Source: Bacteroidales bacterium (GTDB lineage: Bacteria; Bacteroidota; Bacteroidia; Bacteroidales; JAIOZK01). Taken from it: a stretch of DNA of 64,000 bases. A model generated the notes under the pieces. It was not told where the DNA came from, made no database searches, and worked only from the letters and a program-made list of their open reading frames with translations. Below, one piece after another: positions 27,628-37,025 of this stretch. Where the stretch lies: positions 1 to 64,000 of the forward strand of contig JAIOZK010000016.1 in the NCBI GenBank assembly GCA_021740625.1, given 5' to 3'. Position 1 is the stretch's first letter. Every line of letters starts with the position of its first letter. Made by a program: the position numbers and the translations under genes.

Positions 27628-27889
27628 CTCTGCATTTTTGATTAAGCAACAAGGCGGGGGTGCGTTTGTTCAAACTTGGTTTTGTATAAATATACGAAAT
27701 TTTTAGAACAAATGAAAATGAACCATGAACACGAATGAAATTTTAATGCGTTTGCTTCCTGTGAAGATCACTACCTGGAAAGAATACAACTACCACTGAA
27801 CCATGTCAGACCTGTGCACTTGAGGTATTTACGGAGACCTCCAATTTGGAATAACCAATAACCAATAACCAATGACCAATAATACCACC

Positions 27890-29014
27890 CTACTGGTTCA
27901 GCATCACCGGCATGACCAGCATCAGGATTTCCTCCTTATCATTCTCATTTTCAACGGGAAATATGATACCTGCCCGGTTGGGTGCCGACATTTCGATCCT
28001 GATCTCATCCACGCTGAGATTGCTTAACATCTCCTGCATGAAGCGTGAATTGAAACCGATTGCCATATCATCGCCTTCATAGCTGCAGGTAAGCCTTTCA
28101 GTGGCCTCGTTAGAGAAATCCACATCTTCGGCTGAGAGTACCAGTTCCTTGCCTGAGATCTTGAAACGTACCTGGTGTGTCGACTGGTTGGCAAAAATGG
28201 CCACACGCCTGATGGAATTCAGCAGCAAGTGCCTGTCGACAATAAGTTTATTGGGGTTGTTCCCGGGAATTACCGCTTCATAATTGGGATACTTCCCTTC
28301 GATCAGACGGCAAATCATATTCACATTGCTGAAAGAAAAGGCAGCATTTGTCTGGTTGTATTGCAATTGTACCTTGCTGTCGTCTTCCGGCAAAATCTTT
28401 TTCAACTGGTTGATTGGTTTTTTTGGCAGTATGAAAGAACTGGATTCTTCCGCTTTGGCATCTTTCCTCCTGTATCGTACCAGCTTGTGGGCATCGGTTG
28501 CAACGAAAGTGACATCATCAGGGGTTAATTCACAAAAGACCCCCGACATCACCGGGCGCAGCTCATCATTGCCCGTAGCAAAAATGGTTTTGTTAAAGGC
28601 ATTGACCATGAGTGAAGATTCCAGTTCCAGTTTGGTGGTATTTTCCATGGGTGGTGTTTGCGGAAATTCATCACTTTTGTGTCCGGAAAGTTTGTATTTA
28701 CCTTCACCGGCAGATATTTCTACTCCCAGGGTTTCTTCGTTGATGGTGATGGTAACCGGAATATCGGCAAAAGTTCTGAGAGTTTCGATCAATATTTTTG
28801 CCGGTATGGCCACAGAGCCTGGCTCTTCAGCTTTGGAGGGTTCCAGGGTAACCGTCATGGTTGTTTCCAGGTCGGAGGCAGTAACTTTCAAACTTTCGGT
28901 TGATAATTCGAACAGGAAATCATCCAGGATCGGCAGGGTATTGCTCGCATTCAGCACCCCTTCCAGCGCCTGCATATTCTTCAACAGAACCGAACTTGAG
29001 ATAATAAATTTCAT
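27890..29014 (-). CDS. dnaN: DNA polymerase III beta subunit (sliding clamp)
   Basis: This 374-residue protein is of standard length with the three-domain clamp layout. It begins MKFIISSSVLLKNMQALEGV followed by LPILDDFLFELS. Mid-protein it has NDELRPVMSGVFCEL and FVATDAHKLVRYRR. It ends with the hydrophobic-cleft C-terminus EEILMLVMPVMLNQ, typical of DnaN proteins ending in 'MPMRL'. It forms the dimeric ring that tethers polymerase to DNA. Neither dnaA nor recF is adjacent, as is common in Bacteroidota. The gap 27628-27889 upstream holds short direct repeats of 'accaata' and no gene. Confidence 0.95.
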   Translation of the reverse strand: MKFIISSSVLLKNMQALEGVLNASNTLPILDDFLFELSTESLKVTASDLETTMTVTLEPSKAEEPGSVAIPAKILIETLRTFADIPVTITINEETLGVEISAGEGKYKLSGHKSDEFPQTPPMENTTKLELESSLMVNAFNKTIFATGNDELRPVMSGVFCELTPDDVTFVATDAHKLVRYRRKDAKAEESSSFILPKKPINQLKKILPEDDSKVQLQYNQTNAAFSFSNVNMICRLIEGKYPNYEAVIPGNNPNKLIVDRHLLLNSIRRVAIFANQSTHQVRFKISGKELVLSAEDVDFSNEATERLTCSYEGDDMAIGFNSRFMQEMLSNLSVDEIRIEMSAPNRAGIIFPVENENDKEEILMLVMPVMLNQ

Positions 29015-29137
29015 TTTGTTATGTTTTTCAGATCGTTAAACATCATTATTCAGAATGGTAAAGATAGGATAAAATTAAAAACACAAAACTGATTTAAATA
29101 ATTCTTTCTCAACATTTTTTTCACAGGGAAATAGGTC

Positions 29138-29764
29138 TCATTTTCTCTTTTTAAAGGACATCTTTTTTTCTTCTCCCTTCAACAGTCTTTTGATATTGCT
29201 GAAATGTGTAAGAGGAACAAACACCCCCACCGCGATGGAGAGTACAGTTAGCGAAAGATGCTGGGGTGGAAAAAGAAAAATAACCAGGAAAGGGAAACTC
29301 ATGGATGCCAGAATGGAAGAAAGTGAAACGATCCCCGACAAGAGCAGTACCACAACGAAAATCAGCACAACAAACCAAACAGAGACCGGGAACAAAGCGA
29401 TTCCTACACCCAGCAGGGTGGCAACACCCTTGCCGCCCCTGAACCCGATATAAAGCGGGTAAATATGTCCGGCCACAGCCGCTGCTGCAGCCATGATCCT
29501 GACCCAAACCATCGGAATATCCTGGAAAGCTTCTGCAGGAAGGAATCCGGTAAGGAACACAGCCAGCCAGCCTTTGAATACATCGATGATCAGAACCGGC
29601 ACACCCGCTTTCCAGCCAAGTACGCGTATGGTATTGGTGGCACCTGCATTTTTGCTACCCTCGTTTCTGACATCCACCTTAAAAAAGATCCTTCCAATCC
29701 AGACGGAAGTCGGGATCGAACCAAGCAAATATGCAACTACAACCGCAACAATAATATAACCCAT
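29138..29764 (-). CDS. plsY: Acyl-phosphate:glycerol-3-phosphate acyltransferase
   Basis: This 208-residue membrane protein has the PlsY motifs in order: YLLGSIPTSVWIGR (motif 1), GSKNAGATNTIRVLGWKAG (motif 2) and GHIYPLYIGFRGGKGVATLL (motif 3). Five membrane segments are visible. It transfers acyl groups from acyl-phosphate to glycerol-3-phosphate in phospholipid synthesis at the inner membrane. A Lys/Arg-rich tail ends the protein. It lies 24 bp downstream of the 1493-residue exported protein and may be co-transcribed with it. Confidence 0.95.
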   Translation of the reverse strand: MGYIIVAVVVAYLLGSIPTSVWIGRIFFKVDVRNEGSKNAGATNTIRVLGWKAGVPVLIIDVFKGWLAVFLTGFLPAEAFQDIPMVWVRIMAAAAAVAGHIYPLYIGFRGGKGVATLLGVGIALFPVSVWFVVLIFVVVLLLSGIVSLSSILASMSFPFLVIFLFPPQHLSLTVLSIAVGVFVPLTHFSNIKRLLKGEEKKMSFKKRK

Positions 29765-29787
29765 CCCAAATTATTAATTATAAATTA

Positions 29788-32700
29788 TTAATTAAAATAG
29801 TTTTCCATTCTTCTTACAAAATCCACCTGCTTCCGGCGGGTCGAAATTACAAATTCATACGGGGTATCCCGTTCAGGAACATTTACAGTTCTTTCACCTG
29901 GTTCTAGCTCAGAAAGTTTGGTGTTAAATCCCTGGTCGGAAGAAATGGCCTGCATAACATTTCCCCTGTATGAAAAGAAATACCACCTTTCTTCTGAAGG
30001 CTGCAGATAAATATGCATGGCATCCCCGCTTCTTCTTCTTTCGATCTCAATAAAACCATCAATATATTTGCTGATATGCTGGTCCTGTATACTGCCGATA
30101 CCAATCTTTCCCTTTGAGATAAAAGATCCTGAAGAAGCATTCCAGACAAAACGGACATCGCTGATTAGCAATGCATAATTCAATTCATCCGGAAACTTTC
30201 TGATGGTGCCGTAAAGATTTAGCTCCTGTAAGATTTCATCAGCCTGCTCCTTACCCAGTAATTCATTCAAGGTATATTTAAAAATATTGTTGTTGGGATC
30301 CACTCCTTCCCCATCTGATTGTTTCAGCGAATCCCCAAACATTTCAAGAAGATCAGTATTGAACGGAAAGTCCAGCATCATAGATACCCTCAGCCTGGTC
30401 GAATCCGGAATGAGCAGGTACGCTGCCTCCCCGAACGAACGCAAATACAGGGGGTAAAGATCAGTACCAAAATCAATGGTTCCCTGCCCCCGGATCTCGC
30501 ACTGACTGGCCGAAAGGTTGAGGTAAGGGCCATGATCTGTTTTGTTTGTAATCCTGTCGAATGAACCGACCCTGAATTCCCGCAGGTTCTCATTGAACAA
30601 TAATTTACCGGTGCTTGTAATCAGGGGTTGGTCTGCTGCATTGTTTTTGGTGGTCAGAAAAACCGGGTATACCTCATCTTCGAATACCGAATGATACAAG
30701 CCAACATGCAGGGGATTTCCTTTAAGATCCCTTAAGTTTCCCGTTACTGGGAAAACAATATTCCGGGGATCCAGCACCGTATCAAAACGAACCCAGTTTT
30801 CGTCATAATAATAGCAATCCTGGTTGATCCTGAAACCTCCCTCGAATCGGAGATGTTTTCGGGCTGCCTTCATGGAAACATCCCCAATAAAGAGATAGTC
30901 GGGACTTAAAAAGAAGATGCTCCCCTCAGGAACATTCCCGTATGCACGTGTCATACCGTTGCTGTCAGCCTCAATCAAAGACATTTCAATTCGCTGTGGT
31001 GTGTCATTCTTATCGATATAATCGTAGTTTCCTTTTGCAATGTATTTATGCCTGTTAAAAATAGTTGCGGTAGCATCATAAAACGTATGATATTTTGAAG
31101 CTGTATCTGCAATGATATAGGCATCATTCAGACTTTCCACTTTGGCATCCTTGTAAATACGGACTTTTCCGTCGCCAGGAAAAATCCCGGCGTCGGCCAC
31201 CTTGATGATCTTGACCCCTTCGGCCGAAATGATATAATTTTGCATATCATACACTGCTTTCTGGGAAAAGAAAGCCAGGGAATCCTGGTCTTGGCGCGTG
31301 GATATGAATTCAGAACCCGTGAAGTCAAAATCCATGAGGTCAAAAAGATTCAGCTCATCCAGGTATGGTATTTCCTCAGCCATATTGTTGAACATCTCGA
31401 TTTTCTGTTCATCCATGAGCCAGGTCATTTCGTCCATAGAGGATATGTATTGATTGAAAGGAAATTCAACCAGGGAAACATTGCCAAGCGAAATAAAATT
31501 GCCAATACGTTCTTCAAAATCGATGAAGGTTTTGTAATCCTCTGTTGAAATAGCCAATTCTCCTGCATCTGCTGTAAGAAGCCTGAAATCGGAACTGTCG
31601 GCGGAAAGTGAATGATGATAGAAGTCAAACTGCCTGGAAACAATTTCAGCATTTGTAAAATTGAATACCCCTCTGCCCTTCACGCCTTGTGGTGATAGTT
31701 CGATATCGCCTTCCAGCACCGAATTGTTGCTGAACATCTCAAAAGGATTATCGATCATATTCACATACATCAGATTCGTATCTGTCAACCAGTGCAGATC
31801 CGCCATTTCTGTATTTATCGCCGGAAATTCTGTTTTTTCTCTCCTGGGTGCCACCTCAAAAGTAGCAACGCTGGATCCCAGTGAATCCAGGTAAAAATAA
31901 TAAGCGGAGGAAGTGCTTACGGATGTTAGATATTCCAGTTTACCCTCTCCAACCAACCCATGATTGTCAAGTCTGATTTTGTTAAAAAATTGCCCTTTTT
32001 CATCATATACCGGCCATCCTGTTGCAGGTGTCCGGGTCTCAAACCCCAATGAATAATCGGGCATCACCACCAGGGGTTCCTCAATGGGCGGGAAAATACC
32101 GTCGGAAGCAAGGGAGCCGGAGAATTGCAGATCATCCGTTGAGAAGTTATCCAGCTTGCGGATTACAAAAGGATCCAACTGGTAATAAAACCTCTCTTTG
32201 TCGTATACTCCCTTTTGTATAAAGTGGTAATCATAAAATACATAAGAATCATTTTTGCTGTTGAAAATGGGATATTTGGCATTTGATTTCAGGCCTGATT
32301 TATTATTGGCCTTGTCGATCAGCAGATCACCACTGAGCCTGGCGATCACGTTTTTCACCCTGACATAGAGAGGATTCCCCTGTTTATTGATAGAATCACT
32401 TTTTACCATAAAACTCAGGGAGTCGACTGCGGGAAGATTGAGCCGGAAAGTATCATATTCGAAAGAACACTGGTTTGCATAGAAATCAAACAAGCCTGCT
32501 CTTACCAGGCCGGAAAATATAAAATCCCTGTTTTCCTGCATCAGTATTTCCTGATCTTTTGGATAAATATACACGTGCTGTGAGTCACTCAGGAAGATCT
32601 CCCGCACACCATTGATCTTCAGATCAAAGTTGTTCAAAGATAGTTCGGCATTGCTTTGCAGTTTTGTTTTGCTGGCAAAGCGGATCACGTCATAATCTTT

Positions 32701-34269
32701 CAGTCCTGCCTTGGCATCGAGATAGTCATATAGCCTCTGTTTGATGTGCGCCCTGCCATCTTCGATATCAAAAATCAGAAATCCTCTGGCCGCAAGCCGG
32801 TACAGCATCGCCTTGACCTGTTCCGCGGGTTTGTCGAGATATTGAGAAAAAGCATTGATTGTGATGCTTTGTGTACCATAATCACGGGCATAATCTTTCA
32901 CCAGATCAAGGGGATTCACCGGGTCGATGCCCTGTAGTTTATAATAATCATGGTCGGAATAATATCCGGCTGATTCAAAATAGGCATTGCTTTCGGTATT
33001 CAATCCCCGGATGGATTCGAATGAAACTTTGGGTTCAGCGGTATTCCAATACAATGCCTCACAATAGATGTCCACATTGTGGTATGAATCCAAAAAAGGA
33101 CTCTGGGCAAGTCCGCGGCTGGTGCGGTAAAGTGTCAGCATCTTTTCATCATCGGTATATTTCATGTCGAGTCCGGGATGATAAATAGAATCTTGCTGAT
33201 AATAAAGTGAAATGGAAGACCGGCTTGAAACGATCTTGTCCTCCTGTATCTGAAATGCTGTTGACCTTACTTTTGCAATGAGGGTATCGCCTTTGTAATA
33301 ATCCAGCACTGCCGGACTACCTGCAATACCGGTACCATACAATCTGGCACCTTCCATGGAGATACCCCCACGGTAGTCGACATTCCGGAAAACATCATCC
33401 AGTTCGTATTGATTATAAAAAGATGTGAAACGTGGGTAAGATGTGCGGTTGTTGGGGGGACTTGAAAGAACCTTTTCTTCCAGTCTGCCAGGCATGGCCA
33501 TCTGGAAATAGTATTTGTTGAAAAACCGGACTGAGTCCACATGGAAATCCGTTTCACCGATGTTGATCTCATAATCTCCGAGGATCTCGGCATATGTTTT
33601 ATCTGTATCCAGACCAACCCGCCGCCAGTCGATCCTGCCGCCACTGCCATACCACATGAGCTCATTGATATTGAAAGAGCCGCTTGTATTCACTATCACG
33701 CTGCTGTCCTTGCGGGTAGCACATACCAGTTCAGCCTTCCGGATCTTCAGGGCAGGAATGGAATCGAAAACGAATTCCATTTCACCCTTTTTATACTTCC
33801 AAACAACACTTCTCGTATCGTGCAGAATCTGCTCACGAAACAGTTTTACCGAAAATTCTATATAGTCATCGTAATCCTGCGTTGACTTCATCATGATCAT
33901 GGGCTCCAGGCTCCTCAGCCAGGCAATTACACTTTTATCTTTGAATGTGGTGTGGGCAATTTCATTCAATGCAATCAGGAAGTTGAGAAAATCAGGGAAC
34001 ACCCTGATATCTTGCTGCATCATCATGTTGCTGGTAAAGATCACTTCGTCTTTAATTTCAGGATCGAACCTTTCGGAAAGCCATTTGGGACCAAATTCTT
34101 CCAGCAGCAATTCGGATTTATTTTCATAGTAATCACTGCGGGTGGCAAGCAACAGCTCGGTAACTTCCTGAAGATAAGCCTCACGGGTATTTGAAAACAC
34201 GACAGTTTCCTGGGGGTAAAGCCGGAACAATGCAAATGTCAATATTAAAGTGAGTAGAAGTTTCCTCAT
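29788..34269 (-). CDS. Very large exported protein of unknown function
   Basis: 1493 residues from the ATG at 34267-34269, chosen because a signal peptide (MRKLLLTLILTFALFRLYPQ) begins there. The N-terminal third is mixed helix and strand, with a winged-helix-like stretch around residues 470-540 (LDKPAEQVKAMLYRLAARGF). The rest is dominated by repeated short beta strands with Y/F-D/N pairs, such as GEGKLEYLTSVSTSSAYYFY, ARKHLRFEGGFRINQDC and GKLLFNENLREFRVGSFD. There is no T9SS C-terminal domain and no lipobox. The layout is reminiscent of long periplasm-spanning or envelope-remodelling proteins, but I do not recognise a family. It is flanked by prmA, tpiA and plsY, and its gap to prmA is 53 bp. 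Confidence 0.75.
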   Translation of the reverse strand: MRKLLLTLILTFALFRLYPQETVVFSNTREAYLQEVTELLLATRSDYYENKSELLLEEFGPKWLSERFDPEIKDEVIFTSNMMMQQDIRVFPDFLNFLIALNEIAHTTFKDKSVIAWLRSLEPMIMMKSTQDYDDYIEFSVKLFREQILHDTRSVVWKYKKGEMEFVFDSIPALKIRKAELVCATRKDSSVIVNTSGSFNINELMWYGSGGRIDWRRVGLDTDKTYAEILGDYEINIGETDFHVDSVRFFNKYYFQMAMPGRLEEKVLSSPPNNRTSYPRFTSFYNQYELDDVFRNVDYRGGISMEGARLYGTGIAGSPAVLDYYKGDTLIAKVRSTAFQIQEDKIVSSRSSISLYYQQDSIYHPGLDMKYTDDEKMLTLYRTSRGLAQSPFLDSYHNVDIYCEALYWNTAEPKVSFESIRGLNTESNAYFESAGYYSDHDYYKLQGIDPVNPLDLVKDYARDYGTQSITINAFSQYLDKPAEQVKAMLYRLAARGFLIFDIEDGRAHIKQRLYDYLDAKAGLKDYDVIRFASKTKLQSNAELSLNNFDLKINGVREIFLSDSQHVYIYPKDQEILMQENRDFIFSGLVRAGLFDFYANQCSFEYDTFRLNLPAVDSLSFMVKSDSINKQGNPLYVRVKNVIARLSGDLLIDKANNKSGLKSNAKYPIFNSKNDSYVFYDYHFIQKGVYDKERFYYQLDPFVIRKLDNFSTDDLQFSGSLASDGIFPPIEEPLVVMPDYSLGFETRTPATGWPVYDEKGQFFNKIRLDNHGLVGEGKLEYLTSVSTSSAYYFYLDSLGSSVATFEVAPRREKTEFPAINTEMADLHWLTDTNLMYVNMIDNPFEMFSNNSVLEGDIELSPQGVKGRGVFNFTNAEIVSRQFDFYHHSLSADSSDFRLLTADAGELAISTEDYKTFIDFEERIGNFISLGNVSLVEFPFNQYISSMDEMTWLMDEQKIEMFNNMAEEIPYLDELNLFDLMDFDFTGSEFISTRQDQDSLAFFSQKAVYDMQNYIISAEGVKIIKVADAGIFPGDGKVRIYKDAKVESLNDAYIIADTASKYHTFYDATATIFNRHKYIAKGNYDYIDKNDTPQRIEMSLIEADSNGMTRAYGNVPEGSIFFLSPDYLFIGDVSMKAARKHLRFEGGFRINQDCYYYDENWVRFDTVLDPRNIVFPVTGNLRDLKGNPLHVGLYHSVFEDEVYPVFLTTKNNAADQPLITSTGKLLFNENLREFRVGSFDRITNKTDHGPYLNLSASQCEIRGQGTIDFGTDLYPLYLRSFGEAAYLLIPDSTRLRVSMMLDFPFNTDLLEMFGDSLKQSDGEGVDPNNNIFKYTLNELLGKEQADEILQELNLYGTIRKFPDELNYALLISDVRFVWNASSGSFISKGKIGIGSIQDQHISKYIDGFIEIERRRSGDAMHIYLQPSEERWYFFSYRGNVMQAISSDQGFNTKLSELEPGERTVNVPERDTPYEFVISTRRKQVDFVRRMENYFN

Positions 34270-34322
34270 CTCAGGACCTGAAAGCTTTTTGATTATTAGA
34301 AAACAGATTTTTCCAGCTTTTA

Positions 34323-35147
34323 TTATTTGCGAAAAGCTTCTGCAACCCACTCATCTTTTTTTAATTTCTGGATTCCATGCAAACCCGATTTATTGCAAAT
34401 ACTTTCAATGGCTTCCGCATCATGCTCCAGGAATCCGCTTAGCAGTATATGACCATTTTTCTTCAAATGCCTGGTATAGGTTGGGATATCTTCCAACAGT
34501 ACATTCCGGTTGATATTGGCCAGGATCATATCAAATCCAGGATTGGGGATCTTTTCTTTTCCTCCCTCGACCACTTCAACATCGCCAACCCGGTTGAGTT
34601 TGAGGTTATGCAGTGTATTGTGATAAGCCCAGCGATTGTTGTCGATGGCCCAGGCTTTTGTTGCTTTCCGGATCATGGCAAAGATGGCCAGTATGCCGGT
34701 ACCGCAGCCCATGTCCAGCACAAGCTTATTATTAAGATTGAGATTGAGCATCAATTCTATCATCAGGGCAGTGGTGGCATGATGTGCCGTACCAAATGAC
34801 ATCTGGGGTTCTATGATTATTTCATATTGGTAATCGCCACTCTTATCGTGAAACGGGGCTATGACCCTGCAACGGTCGGCGATGATAACAGGCTCGAAAT
34901 TTTGTTCCCACAATTTGTTCCAGTTTCTCTCTGAGATAAGCCCCGTGTTATAATGGAGAGCCGGGAATATTTCCCCGGGCAGGCTCTTTGTCAACAACTC
35001 AGCATCGAACGCTGATTCAGGAATGAAGGCAAAGAGATGATCGTCGGTTTCCTGAAAGCTTTCATATCCCAGCTCCGAAAGCAATGCGATCAATATGTCC
35101 CGCTTTTCCTGCTCCTGTTCCGGAAAAGAAATTTGCAAATAATCCAT
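34323..35147 (-). CDS. prmA: Ribosomal protein L11 methyltransferase
   Basis: This 274-residue protein has an N-terminal recognition domain (MDYLQISFPEQEQEKRDILI) and a C-terminal SAM-dependent methyltransferase domain. Its motif I is VLDMGCGTGILAIFA, and motif IV-like MILANINRNVLLEDI is characteristic of PrmA. It methylates ribosomal protein L11 on lysine and N-terminal amino groups. It begins 10 bp downstream of tpiA on the same strand, so it is probably an operon member. Confidence 0.92.
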   Translation of the reverse strand: MDYLQISFPEQEQEKRDILIALLSELGYESFQETDDHLFAFIPESAFDAELLTKSLPGEIFPALHYNTGLISERNWNKLWEQNFEPVIIADRCRVIAPFHDKSGDYQYEIIIEPQMSFGTAHHATTALMIELMLNLNLNNKLVLDMGCGTGILAIFAMIRKATKAWAIDNNRWAYHNTLHNLKLNRVGDVEVVEGGKEKIPNPGFDMILANINRNVLLEDIPTYTRHLKKNGHILLSGFLEHDAEAIESICNKSGLHGIQKLKKDEWVAEAFRK

Positions 35148-35157
35148 GGGGTGTCTT

Positions 35158-35922
35158 TTACGCAGGGATTCCCCTGATAACTTTTAAAAACTCTTCGGCG
35201 TTCAGGGATGCACCTCCGATTAGTCCCCCATCCACATCAGGATTTTTGAAAAGGCTTTTTGCATTTTTAGCATTGCAACTGCCTCCATACAATATGCTGA
35301 TGTTTTCAGAAATATCTTTTCCGTACTTTCCTTCTATGATTTTGCGGATGAACGCATGCATTTCCTGTGCCTGTTCAGGTGTTGCATTTTTTCCTGTACC
35401 AATGGCCCAGACGGGTTCATAAGCAATGACCATCCTGGAGAAATCATCGGGTTCCAGTTCGAAAAGCGCCTTGCTGATCTGCCTTTCCACTACTTTTTCC
35501 TGCTGTCCCTTTTCTCTTTTTTCAAGATCTTCGCCACAACAAAAGATCGGTGTAATACCGGCATTCAGCAATTGCTTGACCTTTTCTGCAAGGGCTTTTG
35601 ATTTTTCCCTAAAATATTTTCTTCTTTCGGAATGTCCGACAATACAATAGTTTACCTCCATGGATGCCAGCATAGGAGCTGATATTTCTCCCGTATATGC
35701 ACCGTAATCATGATCACTTACATTTTGTGCACCGACTTTAAGTGGCGAGCCCTGTGCCAGGTCTGTTGCCATTTCCAGGTAAGGAAAAGGCGGTATCACG
35801 ATCACCTCCGTATGCTTTATTTCATGTTCTTCCATCAGGTCTTTTACTTCCGCCACCAGCTCTTCTGCCTGTTGAAAAGTTTTGTTCATCTTCCAGTTTC
35901 CGGCTACAATATTCTTTCTCAT
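35158..35922 (-). CDS. tpiA: Triosephosphate isomerase
   Basis: This 254-residue TIM barrel has all active-site blocks: NWKMNKTF (Lys), YCIVGHSERRKYF (His), VIAYEPVWAIGTGKNAT (Glu) and the phosphate-binding SILYGGSCNAKNAKS plus DGGLIGGASL. It interconverts dihydroxyacetone phosphate and glyceraldehyde 3-phosphate. It lies in a tight minus-strand run DUF1599-DoxX-permease-tpiA-prmA with gaps of 10-16 bp. Confidence 0.97.
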   Translation of the reverse strand: MRKNIVAGNWKMNKTFQQAEELVAEVKDLMEEHEIKHTEVIVIPPFPYLEMATDLAQGSPLKVGAQNVSDHDYGAYTGEISAPMLASMEVNYCIVGHSERRKYFREKSKALAEKVKQLLNAGITPIFCCGEDLEKREKGQQEKVVERQISKALFELEPDDFSRMVIAYEPVWAIGTGKNATPEQAQEMHAFIRKIIEGKYGKDISENISILYGGSCNAKNAKSLFKNPDVDGGLIGGASLNAEEFLKVIRGIPA

Positions 35923-35933
35923 AAGCTTTTAAT

Positions 35934-37013
35934 TTATTGAACTCTCACGCGTGGATCTAAAAATCCGTAAACAATATCTACAAAAATATTAATTATCACT
36001 AAGATAACAGAAATAAACAGAACAGCACCCATCAAAACAGGGAAATCATAAAGCTCAAGGGCATCAACAATTACCACACCCACACCTTTCCAGTCGAATA
36101 TAAACTCCACGAATACGGCCCCAGCCATGAGGGAGGCAAACCATCCGGAAATTGCTGTGATCACAGGATTTAATGCATTTTTCAGTGCATGACGGATTAC
36201 CACACGGGTATTGCTCAGACCCTTCGCCCGGGCAGTACGAATGTAATCCTGCGACAAAACATCCAGCAGGGAATTCTTGGTCAACTCCACAACAATGGCG
36301 AGTGGACGTATTCCAAGGGTGATCGCCGGGAGGATCAGGTTTTTCAGATCGAGATATTCTCCCTGACCGAAATCATCCACCGAGTAAAGGCTACCGGTCA
36401 TATTCAGGCCTGTAAATTCAGCCAGCACGAAAGCAAAGATCCAGGCGTTCAGGATGGCGGCAAAAAAAGATGGCAGCGACATCCCCAGTACAGAAAAAAC
36501 AAGGGCCAGCTTGTCGAGGACTTTGTTTCTTTTGATGGCCAGGATGATACCGATGAAAACTCCCAGTATCAGGGCAAACAAAATGGATACCGTTGCCAGC
36601 AATATGGTTTTGGGAAATGCTTCCACCAGGATATCTGAAACTTCCCGCTTGCTCTGATAAGAACGCCGGAGATAAGGCTTTTTCAGGATGATGCTTGCAT
36701 TGTCAGATAAGCCAATTAAACTTGTGTAGGGGGCATATTTTTCATCATTAAGATACCAGGAACTTTCCGGGTCATTTGTATGATAAGATACAGGCGAGAG
36801 ATCATTGATAAAGTTTACATACTGAATATAAAGTGCTTGATCCAAACCCAGATCTTTGCGAATATTTTCCACGCTGGAAACATCCGCCCGTTGTCCAAGC
36901 ATCATCCTGGCAGGATCGCCCGGCAGTATGTTGAACAAAAAGAAAACGACTGTGATCACACCCAGCAATACCAGGAATCCGTACCAAAGCCGCCTGATGA
37001 TGAAACGAAGCAT
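35934..37013 (-). CDS. ABC transporter permease, DppB/OppB type
   Basis: This 359-residue protein begins MLRFIIRRLWYGFLVLLGVI and has the DppB-like start FFLFNILPGDPARMMLGQ. Six membrane segments are visible. An EAA-type coupling loop (DYIRTARAKGLSNTRVVIRH) precedes the last helices, as expected for binding to an ABC ATPase. Such permeases import di/oligopeptides or nickel, usually with a DppC partner, two ATPases and a binding protein. None of these is adjacent; the gene sits between tpiA (11 bp) and DoxX (12 bp). A large periplasmic insertion (~70-130) is present. Confidence 0.85.
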   Translation of the reverse strand: MLRFIIRRLWYGFLVLLGVITVVFFLFNILPGDPARMMLGQRADVSSVENIRKDLGLDQALYIQYVNFINDLSPVSYHTNDPESSWYLNDEKYAPYTSLIGLSDNASIILKKPYLRRSYQSKREVSDILVEAFPKTILLATVSILFALILGVFIGIILAIKRNKVLDKLALVFSVLGMSLPSFFAAILNAWIFAFVLAEFTGLNMTGSLYSVDDFGQGEYLDLKNLILPAITLGIRPLAIVVELTKNSLLDVLSQDYIRTARAKGLSNTRVVIRHALKNALNPVITAISGWFASLMAGAVFVEFIFDWKGVGVVIVDALELYDFPVLMGAVLFISVILVIINIFVDIVYGFLDPRVRVQ

Positions 37014-37025
37014 TTTGTCTTTTGC

